The notes: generated from the sequence alone by a model not told the origin. A DNA stretch of 64,000 nt from Stentor roeselii (GCA_006503475.1 RSEH01000213.1:21227-85226); one strand, 5' to 3'; counted from the first letter of the stretch, positions 1 to 10,060 are shown. Program-made: numbers and translations.

Positions 1-17
1 ATCAAAGAGTAATAAAT

Positions 18-3000
18 ATGAAAGGTAAAAAGGATCCAAAAAAGTCGAAACAAGGACGACCTATCAAGGAACTGCTTCCACCTGGGTTTAATAAACCTGC
101 AAGGGAAACACTCCCCTTGCCTGTTCTTGACACCACCCCTTCTCAACTCGCTTTTGAAATACTTCCTGCTCAGACTTGTCCTAACTGGCCGGGCGATGAA
201 GTCGCCTTGGCTCATGACTTTGGACTTAACTCTACGGTTTTGTTTGAAGATGATTTTGAGTTTGTCTTTCCTCCTAGCTTTTATTCGTTTTGCAATAACG
301 GCAGATATGCTTGGCGCTTACCTGAAGAACTTGCACCCGTGGATGCCAGTTCCAGGAATAATAATCGCAGGATGACTGCTAAAAAGTCGATTCTTCATAC
401 AACCACCTCAAAAGACCAATCAAAATTGAGTATAGACGACGGAGAAGACGACAAGCCATGGACAATAGTAGCCTTCATGGAACGAGACGAAACTCCTGAA
501 GAGCTTGAAGCCCGAAGACAAAAAGAACTCGAGAAGTTCATAGCAAGTAAAAAGAAAGGCAAACCAGAAGAAGTGCACATTGGTAAAGTAAAAGAGGTAA
601 AGCTAGGAAACATCGACTTAAGCAAAAACCTTCCCTTAAGTGCAAGATGGGTTGGAAGTTTGCTTCAACTATTAAAAGACAAGGGCTGGAGCTACAACGG
701 AGAAAGCATATGGAACAAGATCTACCCTCAAAAAGACGGCATTCCTATATATAACCCCACAGGCAAATACTGGGTGAAAATGATGCTGATGGGAAGCTAC
801 AAACTCGTCGAAATCGACAGCAGAGTCCCAGTCTTCGACGGCAACCTGATGTTTCCTCGGTCTTCAAATGTGAGAGATCTCTGGCCTATTATTCTTTCAA
901 AAGCTTTTTACAAGTTGTACTCTTTTCGATGGAGAAATATCCAGAAGTTCATAAATTCTCCTAATCAAGAACTAGACGGCTCTCTGGTCTTTTCTTTAAC
1001 TGGACTAGTGCCACAGTACATGTTTTTTGACTACATCGGGCCGAATGAATGGGAAAGTTTTAGACATATATTATCGGATGATAACTGGGAACATAACTAT
1101 AACGTCATTTCGGTCTACACTCGCATTGATAAAGACTATGCTATTCACTCTGCATCCTTCATTGAAGAAGAACCTTCTCAAAAGTCTATTGATGATCAAG
1201 TCCAGTCCAAAAAACAAGTAAATGTCATTCAAGGATTTTCATATCTCATCACTGATATTTTCGCAAATGCTGAAGACTTTGATATGAGAAAAGTCATGAA
1301 AAGAGAAAAACAACGGCAAGAAGAAGATATCAAAAATGCGCTGATGAAAGCTAGAGTCTCGTCTCCAGCTAGAAAATTAAAAAGACATCAAAGTCCGGCT
1401 AGGATTAGAGAACTACAAAAACGTAAAGCTCGCAGAGGGAAAGAAAAAGAGGAAAGAAGGCAGAGATTGTTAGAGTCGCGACAGTATCCAGTTTACAAAC
1501 TAATCCGTATAAAAAGCGGTGTGACAGGAGTTCCAAACCTAAACGTCGATTCTGGTTTCACAAACTCTGAAATTGAAGAAGCACGTTTAAAACTAACAAA
1601 CCGTGAGTACTTTTTGAATAAAGAACTTGAAGAACTAGACCGCCTCTTAGAAGCTGAAGACGTCGAGCTCTTCGACCCTAAAGACTCAAACGAAGTCGAC
1701 GTGGGAAGAGTTCTAAAAGAAGACAAACTAGAAGGCATAATCCTTCCAAAGCAAAGATGTCAAGGCGGTTTATGGTTTTCCGCAGAGGAGTTCCCCAATT
1801 CTCTAAACGAGTACTTCATATACCACGAAATCACTCATTTCCCCTACCGGATGATATTAGACGACCTATGGAAAGACCGTAACTTGCCTTACATCCACAA
1901 CCAGAACTTCGATGTGCTATTAATAGACAGTAACTCAACAGACCTGATCAGTTTAGTAGTCGCATTTGCGCCGATGATCCCAGAAGGTGCTTTATCCTCA
2001 TCCGACTCGACTTATCTCCATTTGCAGAAGTTCGACTTCGAGAAAGAGGAAGTCCAAAACTGGTCTCACGAAGTGAGACTCGCTTCAACTTCCATATCTG
2101 CCCATCACTACCTCCTCGAAGGCGATCATTTGGTCCTTCGACCACTGGTGGCCAACTGTCCCTGCGGTTACGTCGTTTGGCTCTCGTCCTCCGTTCCCAT
2201 CTCAACAATGTCCCGCTTGCAGTACCTTGTTGACAAGGCAGGGTGGTCCTCAAATCGATTATCTTTCGACTACTCATTTCTAAACAAAGGCTACTTTTAC
2301 ATTCCTTTTAAAATCGAAATCACTTCAGAAGACTCTCAAGGCGTGATGGTAAAAGTTTCTAGTACAGACCCAAACATGCTTCAATTCGGAAAACTCATTT
2401 TAATAGACCGAGACCAAGGCTCCCATGAGTTGAGTTATAAGTACCTTGACATTCCGACGTTAGAAACGAAAAGACTGTCTTTTCCTCCGAATTCCAAAGG
2501 TTACCGCCTGCTGTTAGTCCTGTTCACTCCGATAAATCTACCAGAAGGGACAGTGACAGTTGACATAGTATCAAAATCCGCTGAAATGATCAAAGCCATA
2601 TCAGGAGAAATGATGGACCCTGTCGAGTTTTCCGACCGGTTCGTGCCAAACAAATACGGAATCATCTTCAAAGAGCAGTTTTTCGTGCCTGAAGAAGTCC
2701 ACTTCTCACTCCACGTCAGAATGCGGAAAGGCGGCCTACCCGTGCCAGGCGCCAAGGGGAAAGAAGTAGTCCCCGAGGAGCACCTGAGTACTTCTCGCCT
2801 TCTTCTCTTCGAGATCTACGACGGTGAAGAACTAGTCGTGGCAACTAAAGGTTACAACCAGGCAATCATCCCTCACTTAAATTTAAAAACAGCTTCAAAA
2901 GAACTTATCATGATCTGCAAATACGACATCGACGAATGGCCTGACTGCAAAGTCGCCTCAGCTGAAGTCCAAGACCTGAACTGGGTCCTTCGAATTGTCT

Positions 3001-3653
3001 CAAGCGACACCGTCGCTCTCATCAAAGACACAAGAAAGGAAGACAAAGAAGAAGCCATTCGCAAGTCCTGGGAAACTGCCCAGCCAGGCAGGGCAGAACA
3101 AGCGAAACAATCACGTCTCAGGTACTTGGCCTACACGAAACTCGCCAGGAATGAAGACTTGACAGATCATGAAAAAGAACTCGTCAAAGAAACCTGGCAA
3201 GATCGAAGAAAGGCGAAAAAAGAACTTGAAGCTGCTGGAAAAGGAAAACCTAAAGCGAAGGAAGATAAAAAACAAAAGGAAGTTGAAAAGCCTCCTGTTG
3301 TTGAAGTTGAAATTCCGAGTCCTGCTGAACATATCATGATTCCGATTAAAAAGTTTTTAACACATCTGCAAACTGACCGTCTTCAGAAAGTTGAAAGTAC
3401 TGACCCGTTGTTGTTCACTACGAGTCTCATTGAACAGACAAAGTCGAAAATAAAATCAGAAATCGCTTCTTATAATGAAGTTTACTCACAAAGGAAAAAT
3501 GCCAGAGCTCAGCAAAAAGCAAAACTTGACTCGATTAAAGAGAGTTTTAAAGAAATGATGATTGGAAAAAAGGAAAGCATTGAAACTTCCGTCGCACTTT
3601 ATCGTGAAGCACGCGCTGAGTACCAGAACAAGATGGAGGTAAAGAAAAAATAA
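18..3653 (+). CDS. Androglobin-like protein (inactive calpain-like domain)
   Basis: A 1211-residue protein. Residues about 204-335 resemble the calpain-like cysteine-protease fold of androglobin: a short helical run ending in KDKGWSYNG, then GKYWVKMMLMGSYK, then an LWPIILSKAFYKLY segment and SLTGLVPQ. The Cys expected in an active calpain (GDCW context) is absent, so proteolysis is unlikely. The middle (about 600-1000) is beta-rich, like calpain C2/domain III repeats. The end (about 1010-1211) is charged helix, including an EAIRKSWETAQPGRA segment of the kind I associate with androglobin relatives. I could not identify the globin domain or an IQ motif. Androglobins are linked to cilia and sperm flagella. 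The ATG is the first in frame, 17 bases from the window edge, so an upstream exon cannot be excluded. The stop lies 37 bases before the next start. Family call fairly sure; exact orthology not. Confidence 0.65.
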   Translation: MKGKKDPKKSKQGRPIKELLPPGFNKPARETLPLPVLDTTPSQLAFEILPAQTCPNWPGDEVALAHDFGLNSTVLFEDDFEFVFPPSFYSFCNNGRYAWRLPEELAPVDASSRNNNRRMTAKKSILHTTTSKDQSKLSIDDGEDDKPWTIVAFMERDETPEELEARRQKELEKFIASKKKGKPEEVHIGKVKEVKLGNIDLSKNLPLSARWVGSLLQLLKDKGWSYNGESIWNKIYPQKDGIPIYNPTGKYWVKMMLMGSYKLVEIDSRVPVFDGNLMFPRSSNVRDLWPIILSKAFYKLYSFRWRNIQKFINSPNQELDGSLVFSLTGLVPQYMFFDYIGPNEWESFRHILSDDNWEHNYNVISVYTRIDKDYAIHSASFIEEEPSQKSIDDQVQSKKQVNVIQGFSYLITDIFANAEDFDMRKVMKREKQRQEEDIKNALMKARVSSPARKLKRHQSPARIRELQKRKARRGKEKEERRQRLLESRQYPVYKLIRIKSGVTGVPNLNVDSGFTNSEIEEARLKLTNREYFLNKELEELDRLLEAEDVELFDPKDSNEVDVGRVLKEDKLEGIILPKQRCQGGLWFSAEEFPNSLNEYFIYHEITHFPYRMILDDLWKDRNLPYIHNQNFDVLLIDSNSTDLISLVVAFAPMIPEGALSSSDSTYLHLQKFDFEKEEVQNWSHEVRLASTSISAHHYLLEGDHLVLRPLVANCPCGYVVWLSSSVPISTMSRLQYLVDKAGWSSNRLSFDYSFLNKGYFYIPFKIEITSEDSQGVMVKVSSTDPNMLQFGKLILIDRDQGSHELSYKYLDIPTLETKRLSFPPNSKGYRLLLVLFTPINLPEGTVTVDIVSKSAEMIKAISGEMMDPVEFSDRFVPNKYGIIFKEQFFVPEEVHFSLHVRMRKGGLPVPGAKGKEVVPEEHLSTSRLLLFEIYDGEELVVATKGYNQAIIPHLNLKTASKELIMICKYDIDEWPDCKVASAEVQDLNWVLRIVSSDTVALIKDTRKEDKEEAIRKSWETAQPGRAEQAKQSRLRYLAYTKLARNEDLTDHEKELVKETWQDRRKAKKELEAAGKGKPKAKEDKKQKEVEKPPVVEVEIPSPAEHIMIPIKKFLTHLQTDRLQKVESTDPLLFTTSLIEQTKSKIKSEIASYNEVYSQRKNARAQQKAKLDSIKESFKEMMIGKKESIETSVALYREARAEYQNKMEVKKK

Positions 3654-3690
3654 TCTTATTAGTTAGCCATTTATAAATAATCAGCGGGAA

Positions 3691-6651
3691 ATGATTAAAT
3701 TTGAATCTTTTTTGAAAGATGTCCTCAGTCCTCGTCGAGAAGTGAGACTTGCAGCTGAGAAGAGTCTTGAAGATCTGCTTATAAGTCATCCGACTGACTC
3801 GTATCTTGCTTTAATCTCGTTTTTAGACGCGAAAATAGAAGACCTTGCGAATTTGAGCTCGATTCTTATTCTTAACAAGTTCTTTGAAGACTTGAAATAC
3901 AAGAAAGTCGAACTTGGGGTATTTAAAAATACTTTTAACTTACTTGCTGAAAAACTTACTCAGCCTATTTCCACAAAAATTCGTGTAAAAGTTGCTGAAA
4001 TCCTTGTAAAATTTTCAGTCATTCAGAAGACTCAACTTGATCTAGTCCTTTACATTGAAAACTGCTTCTCATCTACCAACATTGCTGTTCAGTGCTTCGG
4101 GTGTTATCTCGTTGAAAACGCCTGCAAATCTCAAACTTTCAGTCAAATCTTTCTGACCCGAGTCGAGATTTTCACAGGAATCTTCTTTGAAATGATGCAA
4201 AATCGGCAGGTAGAAATTAAAGTTTCTTCAATTTTAGCATTTTACAGCTTTTTAGAGATCTCAGATGAGAAAAACCTTCATTTTTTTGATCGGTGTTTCT
4301 TGAAAACACTTGAAAATATCGTGGATGACCCAAACCCATTGATAATCAACAGTTTAGCTGAAACGACAAAGTTGAATAAATCGATTTGGTCAGGAAAACT
4401 AGAAAAATTGACAACTCTTTCACTTTCAGTCATCAAGCAAAGCAATGCGAGTCGTAACGTGAAGTACTTATTGGTTGATATGCTTGAAGACTTCATAGAA
4501 ACCAATTCAGAGACTTTGATTTCAAGTGTTTTCTGGCAGGACTGGGTGACCATCGCGTTTACTTTACTTGCTGACGTGGAATACCCTCAAGACTTGCAGA
4601 TGTGGGCCTCGCGTAGTGAAGACCCTCAAGAAATTGACCTTTGTGAGAGAGGACTTGATTTGTTAAAAGCGGTTTCACGTTTGCCAGTCTGTCAGCAGCT
4701 GATTTCGCAACTTTCTGCAAGTCACTTAAATGCGAGTCACTGGGTGTACCAAGCGGCAGGGATTCGAGCAGTGGTGCTTCTTGACTCTTTCAACCCGGTA
4801 GAGATCTTCTCATTCGAAACCCAAAACGTTAGAATACAACATTCTTTACTATGTTCTTTACAGGACTTTATCGAGTCACCTGCCTTTGAGACGATAATAG
4901 AAAAAACACTAGACTTTTCAATGAAAATCTTAAAAAAACAATACGAAACTTGTGAAATCGCTTTTAAAATGTACTCTACTTCTCTTCTAGTCCTTCAACG
5001 AGTTTTCAGCAGATTGATTAGAACTTCTTTTGAGTTAAATGCAGGAATTCAATCAAGACTTCCCCAGGTTTATTCAGTTCTGCTTCAATGTCTCAGCAAT
5101 GAGTCGACACTGCTTCCAGCTTTAGAAGCCTTAACATTTGTCATCAACTTTTCAGGACATTTCTTTGAAAGTATTTCTTCTGACTTCCTCCCTGGTTTAA
5201 ACGCTCTTTTGCTGAGTCCTGCTTTGAGTCATGGTCAAAAAGAAGTCAGAGCTGCTTGCATTCGATGCTGGGGGTCGATTGTTGAAAGTTGTTCAGAAAT
5301 TTTTGATTTTTCAGAACTTTTTAAAGAATTATGGAATGTTAAGGAAAGGATGATTGATGATGAAAAAGGAATTTCAAGCTTTTGGGAAATTGTTCCAGAA
5401 TTTCATGATAAGCTTAGGGAAAGATTTTCTGGGTTTCTTGAAATTGTTTTAGTTGAGTTAGGGGTCAGGATTAACTTGGATCTTGAAATTGGTCATTCTT
5501 TCAGTCATGTGATTAAACCTGGATTTGCTTCGATTCCTTTGAATGTTGAGGGTAAAGGCTTGTATTTTGTCACCATGAATGAAAATAACGTGATGATCAA
5601 AATTGAAGCCGCTAAAGTTTTACATCAAATGATTGATTACTACCCAGATTCTCTCTGCAGTCACTTTGGAATCATTTTCAACATCATATCTACAGCTTTT
5701 AACTGCTCATTCAGTTTAAAGATTCCAGAAATCAGAGAAAATCTTCTTAAAATTTTAACACTTTTACCCTGTTTACAATCATCAGATGACCTGTTACTTC
5801 ATTTTTTCCCAAATCTTTTAAGTGAGTGGTCTTTAAAAAAAGACCTCGACTCTCTTCTATTAATGATAAAATACACTTATTACTTCCTCTCAAACTTTTC
5901 AAACATTTCCGCCATGGGCTTATCCTACGCTAAAGTCTACTCAACCCAGCTATCAATATCCTTAAACCTATTCTTAAAAACTGATGACATTTCCCTTCAA
6001 TCCAAAGGAATCAAGTTCATCTCTGAAAGTATTTGCATCCTATTAAAGTCCTTCAAACAGTCCTTCAGTCCTCTCTTCACAAGTGACTTCCAGCTGAGTT
6101 TCAGTAACTTCCTTTGGAGTCCTTCTGCATCCTCTGAACAAGTGCTAAGCGCTTTAAACATTTTCTGTGATTTCGTCGAATTCACAGGGAACCTGCTGCT
6201 TCAACATTCATCTTGTCCCTTGCTTGAAAAGTTCATCGATCTTTGTTACAGCGAATGTCCAAAAATCAGGAACTCGGCGGCTTCTGCTGTGAAAAAATGC
6301 ATTGAAAAGGACTTTTGCACTGTTAATGCTTATCTTAATAACTTGGTTCCTGCTCTTTTGTTTATTTTAAGATTGCCTGGAGCCAGGGATTCGTTCTTGG
6401 ATGGATCTGAATCTGCCGCGGCTTGTCTTGGAAAAATCGCGGTTTTAGCCAAACCGGAATTATTTTCATTGTTTGTGGAATGGATTCCTTTTAGTTGTGA
6501 TCAGGAGGAGGCTGCTGAAATGCATGCTTTGTTTTTGAAGAATTTGAATCTTATAGGTGATCCATCTGCTGTTTTGAAGAAGTTGAAAGCGTCGGAGTTT
6601 TTGGATTGGGAGTGCCGAGGAATAGTCGAAAAACTAGTCAGTTATAATTGA
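3691..6651 (+). CDS. Importin-beta family (karyopherin) HEAT-repeat protein
   Basis: A 986-residue, almost fully alpha-helical protein. It starts with a short helix pair (FLKDVLSPRREVRLAAEKSLEDLL) typical of the first HEAT repeat in karyopherin-beta proteins. Residues about 630-660 (GKGLYFVTMNENNVMIKIEA) and 880-930 (ECPKIRNSAASAVKKCIEKD, then a segment with SESAAACLGKIA) fit the later HEAT repeats of the importin-4/importin-5 group. The length is slightly below the usual 1050-1100 residues. Such proteins bind RanGTP and carry cargo, often ribosomal proteins or histones, through nuclear pores. The gene follows the androglobin-like gene by 37 bases in the same direction. It ends with TGA, 15 bases from the stop of the convergent ankyrin gene. 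Importin-beta membership is likely; the 4 versus 5 subtype is not settled. Other long HEAT proteins are the alternative. Confidence 0.6.
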   Translation: MIKFESFLKDVLSPRREVRLAAEKSLEDLLISHPTDSYLALISFLDAKIEDLANLSSILILNKFFEDLKYKKVELGVFKNTFNLLAEKLTQPISTKIRVKVAEILVKFSVIQKTQLDLVLYIENCFSSTNIAVQCFGCYLVENACKSQTFSQIFLTRVEIFTGIFFEMMQNRQVEIKVSSILAFYSFLEISDEKNLHFFDRCFLKTLENIVDDPNPLIINSLAETTKLNKSIWSGKLEKLTTLSLSVIKQSNASRNVKYLLVDMLEDFIETNSETLISSVFWQDWVTIAFTLLADVEYPQDLQMWASRSEDPQEIDLCERGLDLLKAVSRLPVCQQLISQLSASHLNASHWVYQAAGIRAVVLLDSFNPVEIFSFETQNVRIQHSLLCSLQDFIESPAFETIIEKTLDFSMKILKKQYETCEIAFKMYSTSLLVLQRVFSRLIRTSFELNAGIQSRLPQVYSVLLQCLSNESTLLPALEALTFVINFSGHFFESISSDFLPGLNALLLSPALSHGQKEVRAACIRCWGSIVESCSEIFDFSELFKELWNVKERMIDDEKGISSFWEIVPEFHDKLRERFSGFLEIVLVELGVRINLDLEIGHSFSHVIKPGFASIPLNVEGKGLYFVTMNENNVMIKIEAAKVLHQMIDYYPDSLCSHFGIIFNIISTAFNCSFSLKIPEIRENLLKILTLLPCLQSSDDLLLHFFPNLLSEWSLKKDLDSLLLMIKYTYYFLSNFSNISAMGLSYAKVYSTQLSISLNLFLKTDDISLQSKGIKFISESICILLKSFKQSFSPLFTSDFQLSFSNFLWSPSASSEQVLSALNIFCDFVEFTGNLLLQHSSCPLLEKFIDLCYSECPKIRNSAASAVKKCIEKDFCTVNAYLNNLVPALLFILRLPGARDSFLDGSESAAACLGKIAVLAKPELFSLFVEWIPFSCDQEEAAEMHALFLKNLNLIGDPSAVLKKLKASEFLDWECRGIVEKLVSYN

Positions 6652-6666
6652 GTGTATACATAATAG

Positions 6667-8040
6667 TTAATCATAAATAACACGGTTCATAAACCTAGTC
6701 TTCCTATTTCTTTTAACATTAGAATAACTTGCAATAATCTCTTGCACTTCCTTATTAGCAGACTTCATAACTTTTCCAACAATTTCTTTCGGAATCAACC
6801 CTCCGCGAGCAAGAACCCGTGCAAGGCAAGTACTCTGATTAAAAGCAGCAGCAAGAGCAGCTGGAGTGAATCCATTTTTATCTTTCAAGTTGATATCAAC
6901 ACTTCTCTTCAACAAAATTTCCAAACAAGTAGCAAATCCTTTTTCACAAACAACATGAAGAGGACTTTTTCCTTGTTCATCCTTTAAATTGACATTTCCA
7001 TCTCTTTGCACAACCTGATCAACGATTTCCGCATCATTCTTCCAACAAGCAAGAGCCAACAAGGACTTTCCCTGAGGAGAGACATAATCAATTTCTTCAT
7101 TCAAAGAAAAATCCATTAACAGAAGTGTGACTTCTTTAAACCCAAGCGTATAAGAAATGATTAAAGGACTAAGACCTTCTTCTCTAATTTTCGTATTCAC
7201 TGAAAAATGCGGCATTAAAGCATGAATCAAATTTTTTTTATTTCCATAGCAAGCCATAAGTAGAAGTTTTTCACAAATGCCTTCACTGATGCGAAACTCG
7301 TTAAACTTAAGTAAAGTTTCAACTGAATTGACTTCGCCCTGCTCCATTGCCAGGTAAACCGCGTTGAGACCTTTGTAGTCGATGAGTTCTTTTTCTCTTG
7401 ACCCTGCTTCGACGAGTTCAGCGACCATGTCAGAGCTTCCTTTGATAATCGCGTGAAAAAGAGGACTTCTTCCATCAACGTCGAGCTTTCCGATGCACTC
7501 TGGACGATTCCTGCAGATTTCCTTGACTATCTCGAAGTTCCCCGCCTTTACTGCCTTGATCACTGCGGTTTCATGACGGTGACCGAATTTCGTCTGGATC
7601 TTCAGAGATGAATGTCGAAGAAGTTCTTTCACAGCTCCTACCTGGTTAGCTTTAATTGCGTATAACAAAGGAGTAGTGCCACTCCAGTCTTCTTGGTTCA
7701 CATTTGCACCTTCTTTGATAAGCTTTTGAATAATCGAAATTTTTCCATAAAAAGAAGCCTGATGAAGTAAACTTTGCCCTTCTTTATTAATTAACTGCCC
7801 AAGAAGCTCTTTTGACCCTCCTTTCGGAGTACTTGACTGAATTTTTGATGTTTTTTTCACTCGAGTTATCCAAAGTTTCGGCTTGTTTATTTGATTTTTC
7901 AGTTCGCCTGGGTCTGGAGCGACTGCAACTCGCGCCGTTTGACACAATTTCGGGTTAATCACTTTATCAAGTTTATCAGACAGGCCCATGTTAACCGAAG
8001 TCAAATACTGAATATTTTTAGTGATCTTGACAAGGTCCAT
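6667..8040 (-). CDS. Ankyrin-repeat protein
   Basis: A 457-residue protein with about ten ankyrin repeats from residue 100 to 430. The recurrent pattern G-x-TPLxxA...G...V..LL can be seen, for example in GQSLLHQASFYGKISI, GTTPLLYAIKANQVGAV and KSPLHVVCEKGFATCLEILL. There is no kinase, channel or death-type domain, so it is probably a protein-binding scaffold; the partner cannot be told. I place the start at the ATG whose complement is at 8038-8040 (MDLVKITKNIQYL). An upstream in-frame ATG at 8062-8064 would run across the eIF3d start codon. With the chosen start only 13 bases separate the two divergent ATGs. The stop converges on the importin-like gene with a 15-base gap. Confidence 0.85.
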   Translation of the reverse strand: MDLVKITKNIQYLTSVNMGLSDKLDKVINPKLCQTARVAVAPDPGELKNQINKPKLWITRVKKTSKIQSSTPKGGSKELLGQLINKEGQSLLHQASFYGKISIIQKLIKEGANVNQEDWSGTTPLLYAIKANQVGAVKELLRHSSLKIQTKFGHRHETAVIKAVKAGNFEIVKEICRNRPECIGKLDVDGRSPLFHAIIKGSSDMVAELVEAGSREKELIDYKGLNAVYLAMEQGEVNSVETLLKFNEFRISEGICEKLLLMACYGNKKNLIHALMPHFSVNTKIREEGLSPLIISYTLGFKEVTLLLMDFSLNEEIDYVSPQGKSLLALACWKNDAEIVDQVVQRDGNVNLKDEQGKSPLHVVCEKGFATCLEILLKRSVDINLKDKNGFTPAALAAAFNQSTCLARVLARGGLIPKEIVGKVMKSANKEVQEIIASYSNVKRNRKTRFMNRVIYD

Positions 8041-8053
8041 ACTTTGTAATAAT
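8041..8053. promoter_or_regulatory. 13-bp bidirectional intergenic region
   Basis: These 13 bases (ACTTTGTAATAAT) are all that lies between the ATG of the ankyrin gene and the ATG of eIF3d. Any promoter must lie within or overlap the coding sequences, or transcripts must start almost at the ATG. This is inferred from the start choices on both sides; no promoter motif is claimed. Confidence 0.5.
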
Positions 8054-9481
8054 ATGGAAGCCATCCACGCGATCTCTGATTCCGCAGGCTGGGGTCCGAA
8101 AAAGGTCCGATTTCCGTCAATTCCTGGAATCGACCCGACAGACGACACATCCCGTCTTTCGTCCTTCGTTGATTTCGGTCAGAAGATTCAAAGACGTGAA
8201 GATGAAGCTGACGAGTTCTCAATAGTCGACAGCAAACTTCAATCGCAACCTAAACTAATGGGAAAGTTTTTACAACAAAAAACCATTGCCGGGGTCAAGC
8301 AAAGAACTGTTCAAGTATCCACGAAGACAGTGCCGACAGTTCAAAGACCAGTTGGAAAGCGAACTTACCGAGAACAAACAATTGCCATCAGGTCCAGCTG
8401 GAACTTGATCGCCGAGTTAAGCAAGCCGAATAATGATAAACTTTCGTATGAGCCGAGTAAACCTGAGGATGTCGGCGAAAGAGGCCTGCTGGCGACTTAT
8501 AAGAAAAGCCAGGATTCACAAGTGACTACAAGTAACCCGAAAGTTTTGAATTCGAAGCAGGTGGAGTTGAAAAGTCAGAACTTGACAACAGCTTCTAGTG
8601 ATCCGTTGTTTTCTACTTTTCGAGGATCTGCTAATGTTTTCATCACGGATACAGTGTTAGTGACGCTGATGACTATGAACAGGTCGGTTTACCCTTGGGA
8701 CATCCAGATCACTAAACAAGCAGGACTCATCACTTTTGACAAGCCAGAGGATTCAGTCATCGACCACCTCACCATGAATGAAAACAACCCGGAGCACATG
8801 CCGGATGAAGAAGAGCCTGAAACAAGTCCTAACAACCCTAAACGATTGTCAGAAGAAGCTCAAAGAGTCAACCGCAGCTTCTTCTTGTCCAGCATTGGAG
8901 AACCAACGACTAATCTTGGACCAACAGGCTTTGAAGAAAACACTCCTGGAGTCCTTAAGTTCAAAAAGTGGATCATCGGCGACTACCAGATTCTCGTCAG
9001 GACTGAAATCGACGCACAGTTCGAAGAAAATGGAGTAAAAGTCCCTACACGACTTTTCGCTGTAAATGAATATGACAATAACATCACTGGAGGATATGCT
9101 GACAAGTTAGAAACACGCAGAGGCTTTATTTTCTCGAATGAAATAAAAAATAACTCATGCAAAATGTCGAAATGGGCCTTAAAAGCTCATTTGGCTGGTG
9201 TTGAATATGTGAAAATCGGATATGCTACTAGAATTAACCCGACTTCTCCAGATCGTCATCATTTGTTAGCTGTTCAGAAGATCAGGACGGGTGATTTGAT
9301 GCAGAACTTGAATTTGGTTTATTCGAACTGCTGGGGAGTGTTCAAGGCTGTGTTAGACACAATAAAGAACCAGCCTGACGGGAAGTTTGTTGTCGTCAAA
9401 GACCCGCTGAAGCCAGTTGTGAGGATTTATTATGCGGTGGAGGAACAAGAAGAGAACTTCGGTGAATTTGATGGGCAGTAG
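8054..9481 (+). CDS. EIF3D: Translation initiation factor eIF3 subunit d
   Basis: A 475-residue protein that matches eIF3d (Moe1) along its length. The N terminus has the GWGP motif (residues 10-13). A central SSWNLIAEL segment corresponds to the SDWEV region of animal eIF3d. The signature of the family follows: NVFITDTVLVTLMTMNRSVYPWD, here at about residues 193-215, then TFDKPED, the FKKWIIGDYQILVRTE strand pair, RRGFIFSNEIKNNSCKMSKW, GYATR and a C terminus with VVKDPLKPVVRIYYA. eIF3d is part of the 40S-bound initiation complex and its cap-binding domain can recruit selected mRNAs. It is somewhat shorter than the animal protein (about 548 residues), mainly in the basic N-terminal linker. 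The start is the ATG at 8054; upstream in-frame codons contain no other ATG. Stop is TAG. Confidence 0.93.
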   Translation: MEAIHAISDSAGWGPKKVRFPSIPGIDPTDDTSRLSSFVDFGQKIQRREDEADEFSIVDSKLQSQPKLMGKFLQQKTIAGVKQRTVQVSTKTVPTVQRPVGKRTYREQTIAIRSSWNLIAELSKPNNDKLSYEPSKPEDVGERGLLATYKKSQDSQVTTSNPKVLNSKQVELKSQNLTTASSDPLFSTFRGSANVFITDTVLVTLMTMNRSVYPWDIQITKQAGLITFDKPEDSVIDHLTMNENNPEHMPDEEEPETSPNNPKRLSEEAQRVNRSFFLSSIGEPTTNLGPTGFEENTPGVLKFKKWIIGDYQILVRTEIDAQFEENGVKVPTRLFAVNEYDNNITGGYADKLETRRGFIFSNEIKNNSCKMSKWALKAHLAGVEYVKIGYATRINPTSPDRHHLLAVQKIRTGDLMQNLNLVYSNCWGVFKAVLDTIKNQPDGKFVVVKDPLKPVVRIYYAVEEQEENFGEFDGQ

Positions 9482-9526
9482 TAGATAATAGGTAGATAAT
9501 GGAAGTTTATGATATTATTACTCAAG

Positions 9527-10060
9527 TTAAATTAATACATAGTCCTCTTCTTTTTTAGACCTGATGGTCAACCATGCCAGGAGAAAGATTATGAACAGGG
9601 CAGGGAAGACCACCCAAATGTAGATCATGTTCGTGGAACCTTCGATGTGGTGGACGCAGTCAAGTGAACAGCTCGCTGGACTTCCTCGACATAAGGATTC
9701 GCATTTCGCACGGATGTTGGCTTGACTTGGCTCAGACATCAGCAGCTCTTCACAGCCGCAACCCCTGACGCAGGACTCGAGCTCGCTGTCAACAAGACTC
9801 ACAGAGCAGCCCTCGCTGCATTGCAAGTCGCAAGAAAGCCCCACCTTCGCCCAGCGGGCTTCCTTAAAAGACATCGAAGGTACATAAACCATTCCAGTCC
9901 TTCCTTGAAACGCGCCACCTCGTACATACTCTGAGGTGAAGACCGGGCAGTTACATAATTCAAGACATTCGATCTTATTTTCGTTAGAGCATCGTGAAAA
10001 ACAATCACTACATCCCATGACGACGATTTGAGATATCAGAGTGGTGAGTTGGATTATCAT
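9527..10060 (-). CDS. Cysteine-rich type I membrane protein
   Basis: A 177-residue protein of unknown function. The N terminus (MIIQLTTLISQIVVMG) looks like a signal peptide cleaved just before CSDCFSRC. About 130 residues follow with some 20 cysteines in closely spaced pairs (CSDC, CLELCNC, CDLQCSEGC, CVRGCGC), as in disulfide-knotted extracellular domains. Near the end is one hydrophobic span (IYIWVVFPALFIIFLLAWL) and a short basic tail. The expected topology is outside-facing cysteine domain, single span, cytoplasmic tail. I start it at the ATG at 10058-10060 because it gives a clean signal peptide. No known cysteine-rich family was recognised. Confidence 0.7.
   Translation of the reverse strand: MIIQLTTLISQIVVMGCSDCFSRCSNENKIECLELCNCPVFTSEYVRGGAFQGRTGMVYVPSMSFKEARWAKVGLSCDLQCSEGCSVSLVDSELESCVRGCGCEELLMSEPSQANIRAKCESLCRGSPASCSLDCVHHIEGSTNMIYIWVVFPALFIIFLLAWLTIRSKKEEDYVLI

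Noticed and set aside
8021-8053. Extended N terminus of eIF3d from a GTG codon, and similarly TTG-started extensions at 10075, 21985, 34254 and 62622 on the minus strand.
   Set aside because: Eukaryotic genes start at ATG; each has an ATG within a few codons that gives a sensible N terminus or spacing.
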